From the NCBI RefSeq assembly GCF_040802235.1, contig NC_133156.1:24261343-24325342 (forward strand): 64,000 bases of DNA. Direction: 5' to 3'. Positions 58,930 through 64,000 of this stretch are shown here, piece by piece. The notes below the pieces were generated by a model that was given only the letters and a program-made list of their open reading frames with translations, had not been told where the DNA came from and ran no database searches. Each line of letters begins with the position of its first letter. The stretch's first letter is position 1. The stretch is from Manis javanica. Taxonomy: Eukaryota; Chordata; Mammalia; Pholidota; Manidae. The translations under genes were made by a program, and so were the position numbers.

Positions 58930-59752
58930 GAGGCCCCACCCCCTTCTCCAACACCAAGCAATTCTTGGACATCAGCACGATATCCAAGAAGTCAGTTCAA
59001 TTCTGACATCATCTATCCAGAGGTAGCATCAGATTCCACAGGTTAAGGTTCCTACAAGACTGCTCCCCCTTCCCTGCCCCAACTTCAGACACCAGTTTAA
59101 AACCCAATTTCTTTCCTATGTTTCTGACAAACTGGCTATGAATCAGAGGTTCCCAGGACTCCCTCCTCAGGTTTGATTAATTTGCTACAGCAGTTCACAG
59201 AACTCAGAGAAAAATTTTACTCACTAGATTACAAATTTATTATAAAAGGTATGATAAAAGATACAAATTAACAGCCACATGTATAGATACAAAGGACAAG
59301 GTCCTGAAGGAAGGAGGTTCTGTCCTCATTGAGCTTGTCCTCTAGTTCCCCAGGCGTGGAAGCTTTCTGGAGAAGGATTGCCCTCTTGGGTATTTAAGGA
59401 GGCTTCATTACATAATCATGATCTACTAAGCCGTTGGCCATGGGGTGATTTAACCTCTAACCCCTCTACCCTCTGGGGGAGGGGAGGGTGCGGTATGGGG
59501 GTGGGACGGAAAGTTCCAACCCTTTAATCATACTTTGGGTTCTATGATGACCAGCCCCCACACCCCTTCTCTAAACTACCTCATTAACATAACAAAAGAT
59601 GCCCCCCATCACTCACAACACTTAGGAAATTCCCAGGGTCTGGGGAGCTGTGAACCAAGAACTGTGGACAAGGACCAAATATATATGAGAAATATTTTTT
59701 TGGTTATCTGAGTGAGCAAAAATATATTTCTTAAAAATCACAATATTACTTA
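58930..59752 (-). repeat. Old LTR-type repeat, copy 2
   Basis: Same family and orientation as 57,440-58,160, more complete in its middle ('ggcttcattacataatcatgat', 'gttggccatggggtgatt'). Confidence 0.65.
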
Positions 59753-60746
59753 CCCTTTCTTCACTCTTTAAAAAAAGAAGTACAGGACATTGTAACCTAT
59801 CTTTACATAATTCAGCTTTTGAAGTCTTGAATTTTTTAGACCTTATTTAAAAGACAGAAATTAACTATAAAGTGATCCATTAGTTGAAGTCTCCTATTTT
59901 TTGAAATGCTGTCTTTCTTTTGCTTTGGGCACATCTCCCTCCTCATTTGTCTTTCGCTGGCTTCTGTAGATACTTTCCCACCTTTGTAATTTGGGTCCTC
60001 AGGTCCCAGTTGTCAGTGTGTCCACTTTTTTCTCTGCTCACTCCTGGGGGTGCTCATCACTCTGACGGCTGGGTCCTGTCTGTGCTAAGGAACCCCACGT
60101 TCATATTCCCAGGACTTACCTTTCTCAGAACTCTGGACTTGCCTGTCCATCTGTCTGCTCTACATCTCCATTTGGAAGTACACTAGACACCCGTCACCCC
60201 CACATCCTGTCCCCGTTTGAAAGATTTGAAAATTTTCAACATAGAAGAGTAGGATGAGAAGTAAAACAGCATTTCCCACCACATTTTGCCCACTAACCCT
60301 GCTTTCTTCTTTGTAGCACAGATCGTTTCCTGGCAGTTCATTTGGTGGTTTCCCTCCCCATCACATGAGCTCTGTAAAGGCAGCACTGTTTTCTTTTTTT
60401 CTGCTTTCTTTGGATTGATGATATTTTCCTGCTAATTATAATTATTTTGTTTTTAAGATATTTTCCCCTAAGATTCAGACCACATATTTACCCTATTGAA
60501 CTTAATTTTGAAAGAAGTCAATGAACAGTTCTAATTGTGCTGGGTAAATGTTTTGGGATTTGCTCAGGGATTAGTGTTGGGATTCATGTCTGAGGCTCAC
60601 AATCAGGGGTGTGACCCAGGCTTGGGTCTGGTGGTCGTAGTTCTTACGTTGTGGTTTACCTCAGGGCTTTGTGGTGTGTCATCAGGTTTTCAGGCTCAGG
60701 CTTTCTGGGCTAGGGTTATGGTGACAGGGTGCGGGCTGGGGGTGAG
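59753..60746. other. Stretch without recognised gene
   Basis: No feature was recognised. Confidence 0.35.
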
Positions 60747-60759
60747 TTAATAATCTTGA

Positions 60760-61082
60760 GCCTGGGCCCGGCCCCCTGGAGGTTGGCCGGGCCAGGCTGC
60801 ACCGCAAGAAGGGTGCCAGTGGGCGAGGAGGATGCAGGGTGCTGCGGCGGGGGAAGTGACAAGCTGCCCTTTGCCATCTGCCAGGCATGGGCAAGCAGCC
60901 ACCCTCCTCCGGCCGCCCACCACTGCTCAGTGGCCAAGATGTCAACTGCTGGTGCCCATGGCCTGCGGGCCACCTACCACCGGGTCCTCGATAAAGTGGA
61001 GCTTATGCTGCTGGAGAAATTGAGGCCATTGTACAATCACCCTCAGGTCCCAGGTCATTTTTCTTCTGGGCTCCAACTATGA
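60760..61082 (+). pseudogene. MPC2: MPC2 retrocopy, 5' portion only
   Basis: MPC2 is a small inner-membrane subunit of the mitochondrial pyruvate carrier. The ATG at 60,939 opens M-S-T-A-G-A-H-G-L-R-A-T-Y-H-R with [18 protein letters not shown], unmistakably the MPC2 N-terminus. One missing base near 61,050 then shifts the frame; in the other frame F-F-W-A-P-x-M-K follows. The GC-rich 180 bp before the ATG looks like its 5' UTR. The copy stops after about 50 of ~127 codons, where L1 ORF2 sequence begins in the same orientation. It is a dead copy. Confidence 0.85.
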
Positions 61083-62745
61083 AACGGATGCAAAAATCCA
61101 CAGCAGAGTGTTAGCAGACCAGATCCAAAAATACATCAAGAAGGTCATCCATCATGATCAAGTGGGATTTATTCCATGGATGCAAGGATGGTACAATACT
61201 CGTAAATCATCAATATCATACCCCACATGAAAAAAAAGAATAATAAAAACCACATTATTACCTCAATAGATGCTGAAAAAGCATTTGACAAAATTCAACA
61301 TCCATTCATGATAAAAACTCTCAACAGAATGGGCAGAGAGGGTACGTACCTCAACATAATAAAAGCCATATACAACAAACCCACAGCCAACATCATACTT
61401 AACAGCAAAAAGCTGAAAGCTTTTCCTCTAAGATGGGGAACAAGACAAGGATGTCCACTCTCACCATTTTTATTCAACAGTACTCAAGTTCAGAGTCACA
61501 GCAGTCAGACAACACAGAGATAAAAGGAATCCAAATTGGTAAGGAAGAAGTTACACTCTCACTATTTGCAGTTGACATGATATACATAGAAAACCCTAAA
61601 GACTCCACCAAAAACTACTAGAACTAATAACTGAATTCAGAAAAGTTGCAGGATACAACATTAATACACAGAAATCTGTTGGGTTCCTATAAATGAACAA
61701 CTAGCAGAAAGAGAAATCAGGAAGACAACTCCATTTTTAATTGCATAGAAAACAGTAAAAATACCTTAGGAATAAACATAACCAAGGAGGTGAAAGACTG
61801 CACTCTGGAAAGTATAAGATGATCATGAGACAAATTAAAGAAGACACCTAAAAATGGAAATCTATCCCACACTCATGGATGGGAAGTATTAATATTGTCA
61901 AAATGGCCATCCTGTGCAAACAGTTTACAGATTCAGTGCAATCCCTATCAAAATACCAACAGCATTCTTCAATAAACTAGAACAAATCATTCTAAAATTC
62001 ATATGGAACCACAAAAGACCCCAAATAGCCAAAGCAATCCTGAGAAGGAAGAATAAAGCTGGGGGAAGGGGGAATCACGCTCCCTGACTTCAAGGTCTGC
62101 TTCAAAGCTACAGTAATCAAAACAATTTGGTACTGGCACAAAAGCAGACCCATAGATCAATGAATGGAACAGAATAGTGAGCACAGATATAAACCCACAC
62201 ATACATGGTCAATTAATATATGATAAAGGAGCCATGAATATACAATGGGGAAATGGCAGCCTCAGAAACAACTGGTGTTGGCAAAACTGGACACCTACAT
62301 GTAAGAGAGTGAAACTGGATTACTGTCTAACTCCATACACAAAAGTAAACTCAAAATGGATCAAAGACCTGAATGTAAGTCATGAAACCATAAAACTTAT
62401 AGAAAACATAGACAAAAAATCTCTTGAATATAAACATGGGCAACTCCAAGAATGGACTAGTGGTTACCAAAGGGGAGTGGTGTGGGAGGGCAGGTGGAGA
62501 GAGAGGGAGAAGGGGATTGAGGGGTATTATGTTTAGTACATGGTGTGGGGGATCATGGGGAGAACAGTGCGGCACAGAGAAGGCACATGGTGGATCTGTG
62601 GCATCTTGCTGCACTGATGGACCATGACTGCATTGGGGCATGGGGGTGGACTTGATAATATGGGTAAATGTAGTAACCATGTTGTTTTTTCATGTGAAGC
62701 CTTCATAAGAGTGTGTATCAACCATACCTTAATAAAAAAAATTTT
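61083..62745 (+). mobile_element. 5'-truncated L1 fused to the MPC2 copy
   Basis: It begins in mid-ORF2 ('ggatgcaaaaatccacagcagag', RT domain) and runs through F-D-K-I-Q-H-P-F and T-R-Q-G-C-P-L-S-P. The F-A-D-D box is changed to F-A-V-D (about 61,565). It continues to K-H-G at about 62,436, then jumps straight to 3' UTR text ('caagaatggactagtggttaccaaagggg'), skipping about 0.9 kb of ORF2. It ends 'accttaataaaaaaaatttttt'. Many stops and frameshifts; older than the L1 at 19 kb. Confidence 0.88.
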
Positions 62746-62769
62746 TTAATATGATTGACAAGTTCACCT

Positions 62770-62890
62770 AAACCAGTGACTACCAGACTGACTACCAGAA
62801 TCATTCAGGAGACATCAAATATGCAGATTCCTGGACTCGCCCAGGATTCTGATTCTGTGTCTGTGATTGGGTTGAGGGAACCTATAAGTT
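62770..62890 (+). repeat. MER5-like DNA transposon scrap
   Basis: 'aaccagtgactaccagactg', 'atcattcaggagacatcaaatatgcagattcctggactcgcc' and 'attctgattctgtg' recall the short hAT-type MER5 family. Confidence 0.5.
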
Positions 62891-63229
62891 AAAAAACCCT
62901 CTGGAATGTGAACAGATTTGATACTTGATGACTTTAAGGAGTAATTACTCATTTTCAAAGTATGATGATTTTAGGAAAATATATGTTTCTAAGAGTCCTG
63001 ACCTTCTAAAGATACATCTGAAACACAAATGATATGTCTGATTTTTGTTTTACAATGATGTGGGGACAAGGGAGGAGGGAGAGGATGTGTGAAGCAGACC
63101 TGTGATCACCGCTGGGAGAGGGGAGGGGCCCAGGACCTTCTCAGATCATGCTTATGTATGTCACTGAACCTTTTCTACAATAAGAAAGTTACCCAAAAAA
63201 TGCACCCCTAGGGAATTCTTTCAAATTTT
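62891..63229. other. Stretch without recognised gene
   Basis: No feature was recognised. Confidence 0.35.
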
Positions 63230-63735
63230 TTTTTCTTCAGGTAAATTCCCAGAAGTGAAATTAATGGGTCATATGGTATCTCCATTTTTAATTTCTTGAG
63301 GAACCTCCACACTGTTTTCCACAGTGGCTGCAACAGTTATATTCCCTCCAGCAGTGCATGAGCTCCCACTTCTCCACATCCTCTCCAACACTCGTTATCT
63401 CTTGTCTTATTGATGCTAGCCATTCTAACTGGTGGGTGGTCACATCTCATTGCATTTCCCTGATGATTGGTGGTGTGGAGCATCTTTTCATGAGTCAGTT
63501 GGGGCCACCTGTATGTGTTTGGAAGGTCCATTTTTTAATTGTGTTATTATTTGGTTTTTGTGGTGTTGAGTTGTATGAGTTCTTTATATATTTTGTATAT
63601 TAGTCTTATCAGATATGTAATTTGCCAATATATTATCTTACACAATAGGTTTCCTTTTCATTCTGTTCATGGTGTCCTTTGTTGTACAAAAGTTATTTAT
63701 TTGATGTTATCCCACTTGCTGTTGATTGTCTTTTG
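63230..63735 (-). mobile_element. L1 ORF2 3' part, fragment 1
   Basis: Reversed L1 text: 'gaggaacctccacactgttttccacagtggctgcaac', 'ttctccacatcctctccaacac', 'ctaactggtgggtggtcacatctcattgc', 'gtggagcatcttttcatg'. Frames are broken. Confidence 0.82.
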
Positions 63736-64000
63736 GACAGTGGCCATCCTAACTGGTGTGAGGTGATATCTCATTGTGGATTTAATTTTCATTTCTCTGA
63801 TGATTAGCGATGTGGAGCATCTTTTCATGTGCCTGTGGCCATCTGAATTTCTTCTTTGGAGAAATGTCTGTTCAGATCCTCTGTGCATTTTTTAACAGGG
63901 TTATTTGTTCTTTGGGTGTTGAGGTGTGTGAGCTCTTTATATATTTTGGATGTCAACCCCTTATCAGATATGTCATTTACAAATATATCCTCCCATACTG
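63736..64000 (-). mobile_element. L1 ORF2 3' part, fragment 2, runs off the window
   Basis: The same ORF2 segment starts again: 'ggccatcctaactggtgtgaggtgatatctcattg', 'gcgatgtggagcatcttttcatgtg', 'gagctctttatatattttggatg'. It is cut by the window edge. Confidence 0.82.

Overview
The window is placental-mammal nuclear DNA: olfactory-receptor pseudogenes, LINE-1 elements, several classes of endogenous retrovirus (ERV), ancient LTR-type and MIR-like repeats, and no operon-like or plasmid-like structure. I see no lineage-diagnostic SINE family (no Alu-, B1/B2-, bovine- or carnivore-type swarm). The young L1 with its 3' end type would fit a laurasiatherian such as a pangolin, but that is a low-confidence guess. 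I found no intact protein-coding gene of the host; every gene I recognise is broken.

Layout. 1-13.6 kb is AT-rich: OR7-type olfactory-receptor pseudogenes on the minus strand (3.34-4.31 and 8.88-9.77 kb), a possible third OR tail near 0.5 kb, MaLR-like LTR pieces, old L1 fragments and a solo LTR nested in one of them. 13.6-19 kb turns GC-rich, with two LTR-like elements and no recognisable exon. 19.04-25.85 kb is a nearly full-length L1 (tandem-repeat 5' UTR, ORF1 with one stop, ORF2 with two stops and a frameshift), followed by 1.8 kb of a class II ERV (end of pol, env TM, polypurine tract, LTR U3-R) and a poly(A). A 16-bp direct repeat flanks the whole 8.6-kb block, so L1 and ERV tail look like one insertion: an L1 3' transduction that ends at the retroviral LTR poly(A) site. 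The insertion split an older LTR.

28-45.5 kb is GC-rich again. It holds a solo ERV1-type LTR with a CTAC target duplication, further LTR-like sequence, a decayed multi-exon pseudogene of RGL4 (a Ral guanine-nucleotide exchange factor, minus strand, 33.6-38.5 kb) with a 40-bp minisatellite in an intron, and a CpG island at about 44.1-45.4 kb with no gene I can name.

45.9-55.8 kb is an ERV cluster: a strongly deleted minus-strand provirus with a CTGGG target duplication and a tRNA-Ser-like primer site, a second partial copy, a plus-strand tRNA-Phe-primed (HERV-F/H-like) provirus with LTRs but deleted gag, pol and env, and a solo LTR of the first family with a CTGTC duplication. 55.8-64 kb holds old LTR repeats, a chimera of the first third of an MPC2 mRNA fused to a truncated L1, a MER5-like scrap and two minus-strand L1 pieces at the right edge.

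The elements do not form a pathway. The region reads as a repeat-rich landing zone in which L1 machinery mobilised itself, a retroviral tail and probably a host mRNA.
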